A DNA stretch of 64,000 nt from Aquimarina longa SW024 (GTDB lineage Bacteria; Bacteroidota; Bacteroidia; Flavobacteriales; Flavobacteriaceae), in assembly GCF_001401755.1 (NCBI RefSeq), contig NZ_KQ474102.1, positions 296,952 to 360,951 of the forward strand, given 5' to 3'. Every line of letters begins with the position of its first letter. The stretch's first letter is position 1. Below the pieces are notes generated by a model that was given only the letters and a program-made list of their open reading frames with translations, had not been told where the DNA came from and searched no databases. Of the stretch, positions 37,235 through 45,786 are shown piece after piece. Both the position numbers and the translations under genes were made by a program.

Positions 37235-38659
37235 TTATTTTATTATCAATTTTCGAGTATAAGATTTTTTCTCGGTTTGGAAGATTAACAAGTAAAATCC
37301 TTTTGAAATTCCCTTAGGAATATCTATATCATCTTTTGACCTAATGGTTTGTTCAAAGACTTTATTTCCGTTCTGACTTACTAGACTTAAAAGACCTACT
37401 TCTTCGGGTAAAATAATTTCAAAAGAACCATTATTAGGGTTGGGGTATACAAATAAATTGTTACTAATATGATAATCTTTTTGTTCGGAAAAATCATTTC
37501 CTTGAGGTTTTGCTTTATAGTCAGCGATTTTGTTTTTTTGACCTGATACTTGATTTGATTTATTACTTGTTCTCAAATTATTAAGTCGAACATATTTATC
37601 ACATTCAAAACCTATTTTTGCATGAAATGTACTTCCTTCTTCTACCTCAAATCCAGGATGTAGATGAATTTCTTCATGTGCTACATACCTAATATTACTA
37701 TTGTTAATTATCTTATTATGTGCTTCAATATTAATTGACATAAATGTTTTAGGTTGATTAGGCGGATATGGTTCATAAGGTGTAGAATTATTAGAAATAG
37801 TAAAATTTGCTGAGAGGACATTATCAGTATCAGGAACAATTATGTGATTTTTGTCATATATCGCACTATAATTTATTCTATTGTATTGTTCTTGACTAAA
37901 ATGGTCTCTACAATTACTTCGAGAATATGACATTATATTTCTAGTATCAGGGGAGTAAAGTTGTCCATTAGCATCAGTTGATGAACCATTATAGATACAT
38001 GAAAAAGATACTTCTCCAAAAAGATTTGGATCGGCAGGAGTGTCGCAAAGTTCATCTCCTGCAGTTGTGCAGTTACTTCCATTTACTAATTCATCTGTAG
38101 TACCCGTATTAGTTTTGCCGTGTGTATGATATAATGTAAAAAAGTGACCCATTTCGTGTGTAATTGTAGATAATCCTTGAGCACTTCTCATATAAATTCT
38201 ATTTTCAGAGTTACCCTGAGGAGAATAAGTATAACCTCCAACAGAGCCACTATTAGTGGTAACTGAGTTAAAGTAATATATATTTATAGCTTCATAATTG
38301 TCATGACTTGTAATTAGGTGTTCTTGATTTTGATGAAAATCATATAGATTATCACTATTAACATATTTTACATCACAGACAATGAAATTAATGTTAGCAT
38401 TTATATAATATTCATTTAGTTCGTCCATAAAATCATTCAGCTTATTTAAACTCATCCCCCCAGTCCCATCAGTTCTTGTAACAATTACATTATTAATTAT
38501 AAAGCGTATTACAGGTTGAGAAGAAGATTTTAGGTTAGTATTTGAAAAGTGTTTTTGTCTTGCTAAACGAGTTGAGTCTAAATGTTCTTGCTCTAATGTG
38601 CCTATGATAGTTCCACATTTTAAATCAGTTTGTCCAAAAGTTATTTTTGCAAAAAGCAC
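37235..38659 (-). CDS. Secreted M43-like zinc metalloprotease with T9SS sorting domain
   Basis: A 474-aa open frame. The zinc site HEMGHFFTLYH at about 168-178 (HExxHxxxxxH) and the Met-turn NIMSY at about 241 place it with the metzincin M43 (cytophagalysin/pappalysin) peptidases. The C-terminal 75 residues, starting LFVYPNPNNGSFEI, are a type A T9SS sorting domain. The start is problematic: GTG 38659 leaves only a fragment of a signal peptide, while the frame upstream reads IGFFAIVLFAKITFGQ, a good signal sequence. The ATG that should begin it (38681) is out of frame by one base. So the gene may be frameshifted. It follows the lipoprotein gene in the inserted element. Confidence 0.85.
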   Translation of the reverse strand: MLFAKITFGQTDLKCGTIIGTLEQEHLDSTRLARQKHFSNTNLKSSSQPVIRFIINNVIVTRTDGTGGMSLNKLNDFMDELNEYYINANINFIVCDVKYVNSDNLYDFHQNQEHLITSHDNYEAINIYYFNSVTTNSGSVGGYTYSPQGNSENRIYMRSAQGLSTITHEMGHFFTLYHTHGKTNTGTTDELVNGSNCTTAGDELCDTPADPNLFGEVSFSCIYNGSSTDANGQLYSPDTRNIMSYSRSNCRDHFSQEQYNRINYSAIYDKNHIIVPDTDNVLSANFTISNNSTPYEPYPPNQPKTFMSINIEAHNKIINNSNIRYVAHEEIHLHPGFEVEEGSTFHAKIGFECDKYVRLNNLRTSNKSNQVSGQKNKIADYKAKPQGNDFSEQKDYHISNNLFVYPNPNNGSFEIILPEEVGLLSLVSQNGNKVFEQTIRSKDDIDIPKGISKGFYLLIFQTEKKSYTRKLIIK

Positions 38660-38688
38660 TATAGCAAAGAACCCTATTCATCTTAAAT

Positions 38689-39240
38689 TTACCATTCTAA
38701 GTATTGTATTAAATTTTGTTTAGTATTTAAAGTTGATAGTTTTTTTGTCTTATTTGATTTTGAATCTTTAAAAATGATATCTTTTAATTCAATTTGAATG
38801 TACACTTCATAATCTCCATCTGTTAGTTCCGATTGGTTAGGGTTGACATGTATTATTGTACTGTCAGTTACGATAGCTGTTCCAGATATAGCTACCCAAG
38901 TATTTTTTATAGGATTAGGTGATAATGTTTCAAGAAATGGAATGTAACAAAGTTCAAAGGCATTTTCATAGAAATGAATATTAATGTTGAAAGATGAAGT
39001 ATCTAGTGAAACAGTATCTTTTTGATTATTGGGATCGGGGAAATTCTCGAAATTTATTATCTCTGTTTTTGAAGAATTTGCTCCAAATACAGAAAAATTA
39101 TTGGATCCTCCTCCGCAACCTTTAAAAGTTTGATACTTAAATTCTGGACTGTAATTCTTTTCCTCAGGAGAAACTGGACTGTTCTCTTTGCTACACGAGG
39201 ATAGAAAAAAAACTATTATTCCTATTGCTAGTATTTTCAT
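38689..39240 (-). CDS. Lipoprotein in the cassette-like element
   Basis: A 183-aa predicted lipoprotein: signal with lipobox FLSSC at about 13-17, acidic linker, then a soluble beta-rich domain. Two cysteines occur in the mature part (GCGGG near 43 and LCYIPF near 98). The C-terminus KQNLIQYLEW is charged. Not recognised. It lies 7 bases before the out-of-frame ATG (38681) of the protease gene, so the two form an operon. It could be a protease partner, an inhibitor or a surface anchor, but this is only a guess from position. Confidence 0.75.
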   Translation of the reverse strand: MKILAIGIIVFFLSSCSKENSPVSPEEKNYSPEFKYQTFKGCGGGSNNFSVFGANSSKTEIINFENFPDPNNQKDTVSLDTSSFNINIHFYENAFELCYIPFLETLSPNPIKNTWVAISGTAIVTDSTIIHVNPNQSELTDGDYEVYIQIELKDIIFKDSKSNKTKKLSTLNTKQNLIQYLEW

Positions 39241-39393
39241 AATTTATTCATTTTCATTCTGACGAACGTTTTTATATCGTTATGAAAATCAGATGTTAGC
39301 AGTTCTGTTTTTCAGTGTTGTTTTCTTCTTTTTTATCTAACTAAACGTTATCTTAAAGTAATTATTTGTTTTTCCCACTAAAGGAGGAATTAC
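39241..39393 (-). promoter_or_regulatory. Leader of the cassette-like element
   Basis: About 150 bases between the GTTAGGT core site and the lipoprotein ATG. Long enough to hold a promoter; no exact TAnnTTTG box was found. Confidence 0.3.
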
Positions 39394-39400
39394 ACCTAAC

Positions 39401-39492
39401 ATATAAATATACGAGATGTTCTATTTAATCTTTTATATTTTATTATGATAACAGTTTTTCCCGAAATTACTATAATATATATTGTTTCATAA
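39401..39492 (+). pseudogene. Immunity protein copy 4, 3' part
   Basis: Continues in frame from 37170: HINIRDVLFNLLYFIMITVF, then PEITIIYIVS and TAA. Matches the C-terminal membrane segment of the other copies. Confidence 0.8.
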
Positions 39493-39522
39493 AAAGTGAT
39501 ACCTATGAAAATAGAATGATAT

Positions 39523-39590
39523 GATCTCTGGGAGTTATTTTATTTTATCGACTACAGGAGCATTGGGGTACCCTCAGTGGAGTAAACAGT
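39523..39590 (+). repeat. Effector relic at the end of the array
   Basis: Matches the effector region for the second hydrophobic segment and the following stretch (ISGSYLIL..STTG..GVNS, about 34945-35023) with small deletions. The junction from the immunity stop to this relic is the same as after copy 2, so a larger unit has been duplicated. Confidence 0.75.
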
Positions 39591-39718
39591 GTCTTGTACT
39601 AAAATAGGTTTACAACTTCTTTTTAGTTCTATTATTGTAAACTAACAATAGGTTTTTGATAAAAAATTCACTTGTTTTTATAAGTCCTATTAAAAAACTT
39701 ACATAAAATTAGCGTTAA

Positions 39719-40897
39719 TTAATATATATACGTACCAAACTCACTATTAATTGTAAGTTTCTTTTTTTCAGAAGCTTCTACCCGACCTACAATCTGAGCA
39801 TCTACATTAAAACTCTTGGATATAGCCATAATTTCTTCTGCAATCTCTGGTGTAACATAGAGTTCCATACGATGTCCCATATTAAATACTTGATACATTT
39901 CTTTCCAGTCGGTCCCTGAGTTTTCTTGAATTAGTTTGAATAAGGGAGGAACATCAAATAAGTTATCTTTTATAATATGTAGATTATCTATAAAGTGTAA
40001 TATCTTGGTCTGTGCACCACCACTACAGTGTACCATTCCATGAATGGTTTGTTTATCAAATTTTGATAACATTTCTTTTATAATAGGTGCATATGTTCTG
40101 GTAGGAGATAGCACTAGTTTCCCTGCATCTATGGGTGAGTCTTTAACGGTATCGGTTAAGTTTGTTTTACCAGAGTATACTAAATCAGAAGGTACGGATG
40201 GATCAAAACTTTCTGGATATTTTTCTGCTAGAGTTTTACTAAATACATCGTGGCGTGCAGAGGTCAATCCATTGCTCCCCATACCTCCATTATACTCTTT
40301 TTCATAACTTGCTTGCCCGAATGAGGCTAATCCTACGATTACATCTCCTGCTTTTATATTTGCATTATCAATAACATCTTTTCGTTTCATACGTGCAGTT
40401 ACGGTAGAGTCTACAATAATAGTACGTACTAGATCTCCTACATCTGCTGTCTCTCCTCCTGTAGAATGAATTTCTACTCCGAATCCTTTAAGATCTTCTA
40501 ATAATTCTTCTGTTCCGTTAATTATTGCAGAAATTACTTCTCCCGGAATCAGGTTTTTGTTTCTACCAATAGTAGATGATAGTAAAATATTATCGGTAGC
40601 GCCGACACATAATAAATCATCAATATTCATAATCAGTGCATCTTGTGCAATACCTTTCCATACAGAAACATCTCCTGTTTCTTTCCAATACATATAGGCT
40701 AATGAAGATTTAGTTCCTGCACCATCGGCATGCATAATCAGACAATACTCCTCATCTCCTGTAAGATGATCTGGTACAATTTTACAAAATGCTTTTGGAA
40801 ACAATCCTTTGTCTATGTTCTTAATTGCACTGTGTACATCTTCTTTTGATGCAGAAACTCCTCGCTGGGCATATCTTTTGCTTACTTCTTGACTCAT
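39719..40897 (-). CDS. purM: Phosphoribosylformylglycinamidine cyclo-ligase (AIR synthase)
   Basis: A 392-aa enzyme of purine synthesis that closes FGAM to AIR with ATP. ADGAGTKSSLAY (about 56-67) and the NIDDLLCVGATDNILLSSTI block (about 91-110) are the conserved ATP and FGAM regions. GGETADVGDLV (about 146-156) and the C-terminal MVHCSGGAQTKIL follow. The Bacteroidota form is longer than E. coli PurM (345 aa). The start MSQEVSKRYAQRGVSASKED fits the family. It marks the return to core genome after the array. Confidence 0.92.
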   Translation of the reverse strand: MSQEVSKRYAQRGVSASKEDVHSAIKNIDKGLFPKAFCKIVPDHLTGDEEYCLIMHADGAGTKSSLAYMYWKETGDVSVWKGIAQDALIMNIDDLLCVGATDNILLSSTIGRNKNLIPGEVISAIINGTEELLEDLKGFGVEIHSTGGETADVGDLVRTIIVDSTVTARMKRKDVIDNANIKAGDVIVGLASFGQASYEKEYNGGMGSNGLTSARHDVFSKTLAEKYPESFDPSVPSDLVYSGKTNLTDTVKDSPIDAGKLVLSPTRTYAPIIKEMLSKFDKQTIHGMVHCSGGAQTKILHFIDNLHIIKDNLFDVPPLFKLIQENSGTDWKEMYQVFNMGHRMELYVTPEIAEEIMAISKSFNVDAQIVGRVEASEKKKLTINSEFGTYIY

Positions 40898-40964
40898 GAT
40901 ATTGGAAATTAAAGCGCAAAGATAATCGAATTTAAGAACTCAGAATTCAGAATTCAGAATTATA

Positions 40965-42455
40965 TTACTCCCAATCTGGCATCATTGCATTTTTTATCAA
41001 TTCTGTTCTTGTATTTACATCATCAATAGGTAACGTTTGAATGTTTTTTACCGAGATTCCATCATTAGAAGTGTTTACAAAAATAATACTAGCTTCATTT
41101 GGTGAAAATCGTGCATCTAGATCATTTGTCCCTGCGGGTCTATCTGTAGAGAGGTCTGTACTGGTTGTAGTTGTAAAATCGTATATAAAAATACGAGAGT
41201 CTAATTGACGGTGATCGGCAAACTCTGATCCCGACATATCTCTACTATATAACAACTTAGTTCCATCTATTGATAAATTAATACTACCTGCTGCGCCATT
41301 TTCTCCTGTAAGTATGGTATTCTGTACTCCTCCTGTACCATCAATGGTAAAAATCTGTACGGAATACCCATCTAGATTGTTTGTTTTTAGAGCGATCATT
41401 CCTGTATTTTCATTTTTATCAACTTCTGTAATTAGATCTCCTGTGGTTTCATATAATTTATTAAGGTTACTACCATCTATGTCGATACTGTATAGTTTAT
41501 TCTGATTAGGAAATAATAATTTAGCTCCCTTAGCATCCCAGGAAAAATCTATTTCTTCTAGGTTATATCCTGATACTCCTACTGTAGCGGTAACTTGTTG
41601 TAATTGCGATCCATCTTCATTCATGATAAATAAATGAGTCTGTGATCCTACGGACTGTAAAAAAGCAATTTTATTAGTTATTGGATTTCTTCTTGGCCTA
41701 AAACTATTTTTAGAACTAGGAGTAAGCTGTATCTCTGTTGCTCCAGTTTCATCAGCAGAATACACTACACTATTACCATTGACTAATCTGGTATATACAA
41801 TTCTATTATTTGGTGGTGCAACGGTTGTAAAGGCATGGCTTGTACTGTTCACTTCTGTGTTTATACTATCACTAGCTGTTACTTGCCAAAAATACTGAGT
41901 ACTGTATAATAATCCTGAAACTGTATATGTAGTGTCTGTAATATTTTCAAAAATCTCTATCGTTGTATTTTTTTCATTTCTAAGACTCACTTTATAGGTC
42001 AGTTTATCGTCCTTATCTGGGTCTTTGGCACTCCATATAAGTTTAGCTTCTACAGGAATATCAGTAGCATTATCTACTGGTGTTACTAATTTTATTGTTT
42101 CTGGAGGGCGATTTGTTGCAGTAGCCTTCTTCATTTCTATTACCAATTCTACCTCTTTATTTGTCAACACTTTAATCCCTTTAAAAACTCCTTGCAATCC
42201 TTCTTTCTGGGCAGAAAGTGAGTATTCTCCAGAGGGTACATTACTTAACTTATACACTCCGTTTTTATCTGTAAAAACTGTACTCGAAGAAGGAGTGGTG
42301 GATACTTTAACATTTTCTAGGGGTTCATTAGTTCCTACTTTTACTATTTTTCCTTTTACAGATCCCAATCCTTCTACATCAATTGTATCTTCACTACAGG
42401 AAATTGTAATTAGAATTATTATGAAACTTATTCCTTTTATGATCAATTCTTTCAT
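40965..42455 (-). CDS. Lipoprotein with regulatory-like, FN3 and TolB-like domains, curli operon
   Basis: About 496 aa from the preferred ATG at 42455; the frame opens 10 codons earlier at 42485 but then lacks a normal signal peptide. The lipobox ITISC lies at about 17-21. Then come a carboxypeptidase-regulatory-like beta sandwich (VKGKIVKVGTNEPLENVKVS onward), an FN3-like domain (PPETIKLVTPVDNATDIPVE onward) and a TolB/WD40-like propeller with NEDGSQLQQVTA and DIDGSNLNKLY units. It lies last in the minus-strand curli gene run, 68 bases after csgG, so it is probably a surface accessory of curli. Function unknown. Confidence 0.8.
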   Translation of the reverse strand: MKELIIKGISFIIILITISCSEDTIDVEGLGSVKGKIVKVGTNEPLENVKVSTTPSSSTVFTDKNGVYKLSNVPSGEYSLSAQKEGLQGVFKGIKVLTNKEVELVIEMKKATATNRPPETIKLVTPVDNATDIPVEAKLIWSAKDPDKDDKLTYKVSLRNEKNTTIEIFENITDTTYTVSGLLYSTQYFWQVTASDSINTEVNSTSHAFTTVAPPNNRIVYTRLVNGNSVVYSADETGATEIQLTPSSKNSFRPRRNPITNKIAFLQSVGSQTHLFIMNEDGSQLQQVTATVGVSGYNLEEIDFSWDAKGAKLLFPNQNKLYSIDIDGSNLNKLYETTGDLITEVDKNENTGMIALKTNNLDGYSVQIFTIDGTGGVQNTILTGENGAAGSINLSIDGTKLLYSRDMSGSEFADHRQLDSRIFIYDFTTTTSTDLSTDRPAGTNDLDARFSPNEASIIFVNTSNDGISVKNIQTLPIDDVNTRTELIKNAMMPDWE

Positions 42456-42523
42456 CTGTGTATGTATTACTTTTATAAAGATCATATCGTATATGACTTA
42501 TCTTTTTAAATGTACTATAGTAT

Positions 42524-43909
42524 TTACTCTACTTTTTTTCTTTTAACGGGGTTTCCAAAATACCAATTAAGCCCTAAAGAAAAATTAAAATAATGGTCAT
42601 CTCTTTTTCCTTGTGTTACTCCATCCAATTTATCGTCTAACATTATATTGTGGGTTGCATCTATCGAGAGACCTATTGTATTAGAAATTAAATATTCTAT
42701 CCCTGCTCCGTATTGAATTTTTAATAGTGTATTTTTAAAATCATCATCATTTACAACTCCCATCCCTCCATATAGGAAAGGAGATAGTTTTTCAAACGGT
42801 AATAGTGTTAATTCGCTATTTAGATCAATTGCATTAAATCCTTTAGAGAATGATTTTTGATTAGATAGTTCGAATTTAGCAATACTAGCATTAAGGTTAA
42901 GATATGGATTAAAATACCATCTTGTTCCTATTTTTGCGGCGTATGTAAGCTCTGGAGTATTATAATCACCACTAATAAGGGCCCCTCCTCCTTTTACAAA
43001 CATCGATACTTTAGTTCTTCTTTCTTTAAAATATCGATCATATATACCTGTATTCTGTGCTTCATTTTTTTCTGACCTATAGCTTTTTATTAAGGTTTTT
43101 ACAGTTTCAGAATCGGCATCAACTGCCCATAACTTATCTTCTACACCTTCTATTATCAACGATTCTACAGCTTTCTCTATAGCTTCTGTAACTGCCATCT
43201 GAGTAGGTTCATTCTTGGTAAATCCTGTTTCTGCTTCTAGTAATCTTTTAAATTTTACATATCTAAAAAAATTAGCATCTAATGCCTGTGATAAAATGGT
43301 TTTAGAGACGTATACTGTTTTTAGAATTTTACCACTAGAGGTGGATACTGCTCTTAGGTAGACTGTAATTCTATCTTGTCTATATTTTGTAGATGCTCCG
43401 ATCCCAAAGTATCGTGCTCCTACACCGCCTGTTATAATATTAGAATCGTATGAAACAATACCTCCTTCTAGAATGATCCCTGCGTATAATAATGGTGGTA
43501 ATTGTGGTTCATTTAGGTTTTTTGTTTTTCTGTATTCTTTTCTGGTAGAGCGTATAATATTACGCTCATTAAGCAGGTTACTTAAATTTTCTCTTTCGAT
43601 AGGTACAAACCACCTAGAGTCTTCGAGTGCTTTTATTAAGATTGTAGTTGCTCCCTGAGTGACTGCGGTACTAAAAGTGCTCCCTCCTTGTGTAGGTTTA
43701 TATTGTCCTGTCTGATCTCTAAATTTATAAACCCCTACTACTACTGGCTCAATAGGAAGAGGAAAATCTCTTAATGTTTTTGTCACCTCTGTATCCGCTC
43801 CTATTCTGGCTTTTTCTATAACGATGGGTTGATTAAAATATGCTCCACAGCGAGGTAATACAAATACGCACGAGATTATAAGGAGTACTCTATATAGTTT
43901 ATGATACAT
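42524..43909 (-). CDS. csgG: Curli secretion channel CsgG with C-terminal barrel extension
   Basis: A 461-aa outer-membrane lipoprotein of the CsgG family, the nonameric pore that exports curli subunits. The signal has a lipobox-like LPRC at about 18-21. The CsgG core is at about 30-270, with VVVGVYKFRDQTGQYKP, WFVPIERENLSNLLNERNII and GVGARYFGIGASTKYRQDRI, where the membrane hairpins lie. The last 175 residues (from about RRTKVSMFVKGGGALISG to SLGLNWYFG) look like an 8-stranded OmpA-type barrel, absent from E. coli CsgG (277 aa). It follows csgF with a 9-base gap. Confidence 0.92.
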   Translation of the reverse strand: MYHKLYRVLLIISCVFVLPRCGAYFNQPIVIEKARIGADTEVTKTLRDFPLPIEPVVVGVYKFRDQTGQYKPTQGGSTFSTAVTQGATTILIKALEDSRWFVPIERENLSNLLNERNIIRSTRKEYRKTKNLNEPQLPPLLYAGIILEGGIVSYDSNIITGGVGARYFGIGASTKYRQDRITVYLRAVSTSSGKILKTVYVSKTILSQALDANFFRYVKFKRLLEAETGFTKNEPTQMAVTEAIEKAVESLIIEGVEDKLWAVDADSETVKTLIKSYRSEKNEAQNTGIYDRYFKERRTKVSMFVKGGGALISGDYNTPELTYAAKIGTRWYFNPYLNLNASIAKFELSNQKSFSKGFNAIDLNSELTLLPFEKLSPFLYGGMGVVNDDDFKNTLLKIQYGAGIEYLISNTIGLSIDATHNIMLDDKLDGVTQGKRDDHYFNFSLGLNWYFGNPVKRKKVE

Positions 43910-43918
43910 TAAAAAAAA

Positions 43919-44329
43919 TTAATTAGGAATTATTATTTGGGATTGATCTCCTGTATTGGTGTCTAGAATATCTACAACCAACCCTTCTCCCGAGCGATAC
44001 ACTTCTACAAATAGACTTCCAAAATTAAAAGTCCCTGGGGTAATCCCTTCTTTGCCAAACTGTCTATCAAATAGTGTTCTTGAGATCTTATTGAGTAATT
44101 GGCTGTTTAAGTTTTCTGTAAATCTATCTAAATTAGAACGTTGATTTCTGGAGGTACTCCCTTTAGGGTCTGTAAAAGTATTCTGTGCCTCTGCAGAGCT
44201 AAGAAGCCATTGATAATTAAAGGTATCTCCTCCAAAAGCTGGGTTTATAGGCTTGTATACTAAATCTTGCCCAAAAGATAAGTTATATATTGAGAAAACA
44301 AGAAAAAGAGTAATGACAGTTGACTTCAT
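43919..44329 (-). CDS. csgF: Curli assembly protein CsgF
   Basis: A 136-aa secreted protein with a signal peptide (1-20). The mature N-terminus starts DLVYKPINPAFGGDTFNYQW, the conserved CsgF segment (E. coli: TFQFRNPNFGG) that plugs into the CsgG pore and couples secretion to nucleation. The C-terminus ends in a beta-rich SLFVEVYRSGEGLVVDILD. Length matches the family (about 138). It lies between csgE (11-base gap) and csgG. Confidence 0.92.
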   Translation of the reverse strand: MKSTVITLFLVFSIYNLSFGQDLVYKPINPAFGGDTFNYQWLLSSAEAQNTFTDPKGSTSRNQRSNLDRFTENLNSQLLNKISRTLFDRQFGKEGITPGTFNFGSLFVEVYRSGEGLVVDILDTNTGDQSQIIIPN

Positions 44330-44340
44330 TGATAATGGTT

Positions 44341-45066
44341 TTAATACTGAAAGATATCGTTTTTTTGTTTTTCTAAATTCTTAAAGTATGTGTATACTTT
44401 TCTAATGCCTATTTTTGACATTTGTTCTAAGTATTCTATATCGGGTTTACCGATAAATTCATGAATAATAGTATCCTCTATTTTTATTTGAATAATAGTA
44501 CTACGCCCAAAATTTAGTTTTTCTACTACTGCTACAATTTTATTACCGTCTATATGATGCAACACATATGATGCATAGAATAGCTCATAAAAATCTTTTC
44601 CTGGTTTAGTTTTGGTTTCTTCGACTACTATTCCTTTTAATTCTATCCCATCGTTGGAGGCACTTTGTTTGGTTGTTTGGGGTGTATTAGTTGTTTGGTC
44701 ATTAAATACAATCCTATCTTTACCTACGATCTTATCTTCTTCATAGATCAATAAAAGCACTACTATTTTACTACTTGTATCTATATCAATCGAAACTTTA
44801 GAAAGTTCTTTACTTTCGTTAGCTTCTAAGGTAAATCTTCCTTCTTGAGTATTCTTTGATACATTATTAGCTGTATCTGTTTTAAATACAGAAATAGTAT
44901 ATCGTAAGCTCTTATAAACTTCTGTAGTATTTGTTGCGTTCCCTACTATAGAAGCTATAGTAGTATTCGTTTTGGTTTTAATTTTTGCTACTATATCCGT
45001 ATTGGTATACTGAGCTGTTGATATTTTAGATATCATTATTAGCAGTACTATACATGTATATTTCAT
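44341..45066 (-). CDS. csgE: Curli export specificity factor CsgE with N-terminal extension
   Basis: A 241-aa protein with a signal peptide (1-18). The C-terminal 95 residues are the CsgE domain (KPGKDFYELFYASYVLHHID onward, with VVEKLNFGRSTIIQIKIEDT), the factor that caps CsgG and selects substrate. The first 130 mature residues are an additional beta-rich domain not found in E. coli CsgE (129 aa). It is 122 bases downstream of the small curlin gene. Confidence 0.88.
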   Translation of the reverse strand: MKYTCIVLLIMISKISTAQYTNTDIVAKIKTKTNTTIASIVGNATNTTEVYKSLRYTISVFKTDTANNVSKNTQEGRFTLEANESKELSKVSIDIDTSSKIVVLLLIYEEDKIVGKDRIVFNDQTTNTPQTTKQSASNDGIELKGIVVEETKTKPGKDFYELFYASYVLHHIDGNKIVAVVEKLNFGRSTIIQIKIEDTIIHEFIGKPDIEYLEQMSKIGIRKVYTYFKNLEKQKNDIFQY

Positions 45067-45187
45067 TGGTGTATTACTTAATACTAAATCAATACTATTG
45101 GCACAAATTTATTAGGTACGCTTTTGGATAAACATTTTGATTATAGAAGTATTATTGGGGTTTAACCTCTTTTTTTATAAGGGAATT

Positions 45188-45688
45188 TTAAAAACTTCTA
45201 ATAATTATAGTCTTAGCTTTTCCTGTCATTTTATATTTTATATTTTTAGATAACTCATTGCTTCCAAATCGTTCAAAAGTTAGATTATCACCTTTTTGAA
45301 CAAGCTCTAATTTGGTTGCTATATCAGGGTTAAAAGAAAAATCTTTTACTGTATTGCTATTTCCTGATTGTACTATCTGTTTTTCTATTTCTCTTGCTGA
45401 TTCATTAAATTCTATAGTATTATAATCTCCTTTTTGAAGTATATTAATATCTGATGCTGTTGCTCTAATCGTAGATGATACTTTATTATAGGTTCCTATT
45501 TGTTGTATAAAAACAGAATTTACACCACTAGAAACAGTTGGTTTATATTGATTCGCTGTTTGCGATGAAATAATAAATTTATCCTGATTACTAATAGGGA
45601 GTTCATTCTTCTCTTTTATATCCTGAGCGTATATTGTAGAAAAGGACATTAAAAATAATAACATTTGTATAAAAAAAGTTGTATTCAT
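45188..45688 (-). CDS. Curlin-like minor subunit (CsgB-like)
   Basis: A 166-aa secreted protein with signal peptide (1-21). The mature part has a few degenerate curlin repeats (SVFIQQIGTYNKVSSTI, INILQKGDYNTIEF, QIVQSGNSNTV, LELVQKGDNLTF), with the QxGxxN pattern spaced irregularly. The C-terminus is basic (KYKMTGKAKTIIIRSF), as in E. coli CsgB. It is likely the nucleator or minor subunit for the large curlin directly upstream. Confidence 0.82.
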   Translation of the reverse strand: MNTTFFIQMLLFLMSFSTIYAQDIKEKNELPISNQDKFIISSQTANQYKPTVSSGVNSVFIQQIGTYNKVSSTIRATASDINILQKGDYNTIEFNESAREIEKQIVQSGNSNTVKDFSFNPDIATKLELVQKGDNLTFERFGSNELSKNIKYKMTGKAKTIIIRSF

Positions 45689-45786
45689 AGTTCAGAATTT
45701 AAAAAATTAGGAAAAGAGCTATACTTAATCATAGATAGAGACTAAATATAACTCTTTTACAAACATAAAAACGTAATCAAATTTTA

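Larger units (their letters stand above)
37171..39400 (-). mobile_element. Integron-cassette-like insertion with two genes
   Basis: A 2230-base insertion in immunity copy 4; joining 37170 to 39401 restores an open frame to TAA 39490-39492 (121 residues in total). The end positions are ambiguous by one C. Read on the minus strand, it begins with GTTAGGT (39400-39394), carries a lipoprotein gene and a protease gene, then ACCTAAC (37230-37224) and an imperfect hairpin (37218-37178), and ends ATCG. That is the order core site, genes, attC. There is no target duplication beyond one base and no transposase. Confidence 0.7.

Noticed and set aside
37171..39400. Ordinary insertion sequence or composite transposon
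   Set aside because: No transposase, no terminal inverted repeats beyond the 7-11 base core sites, and no target duplication.
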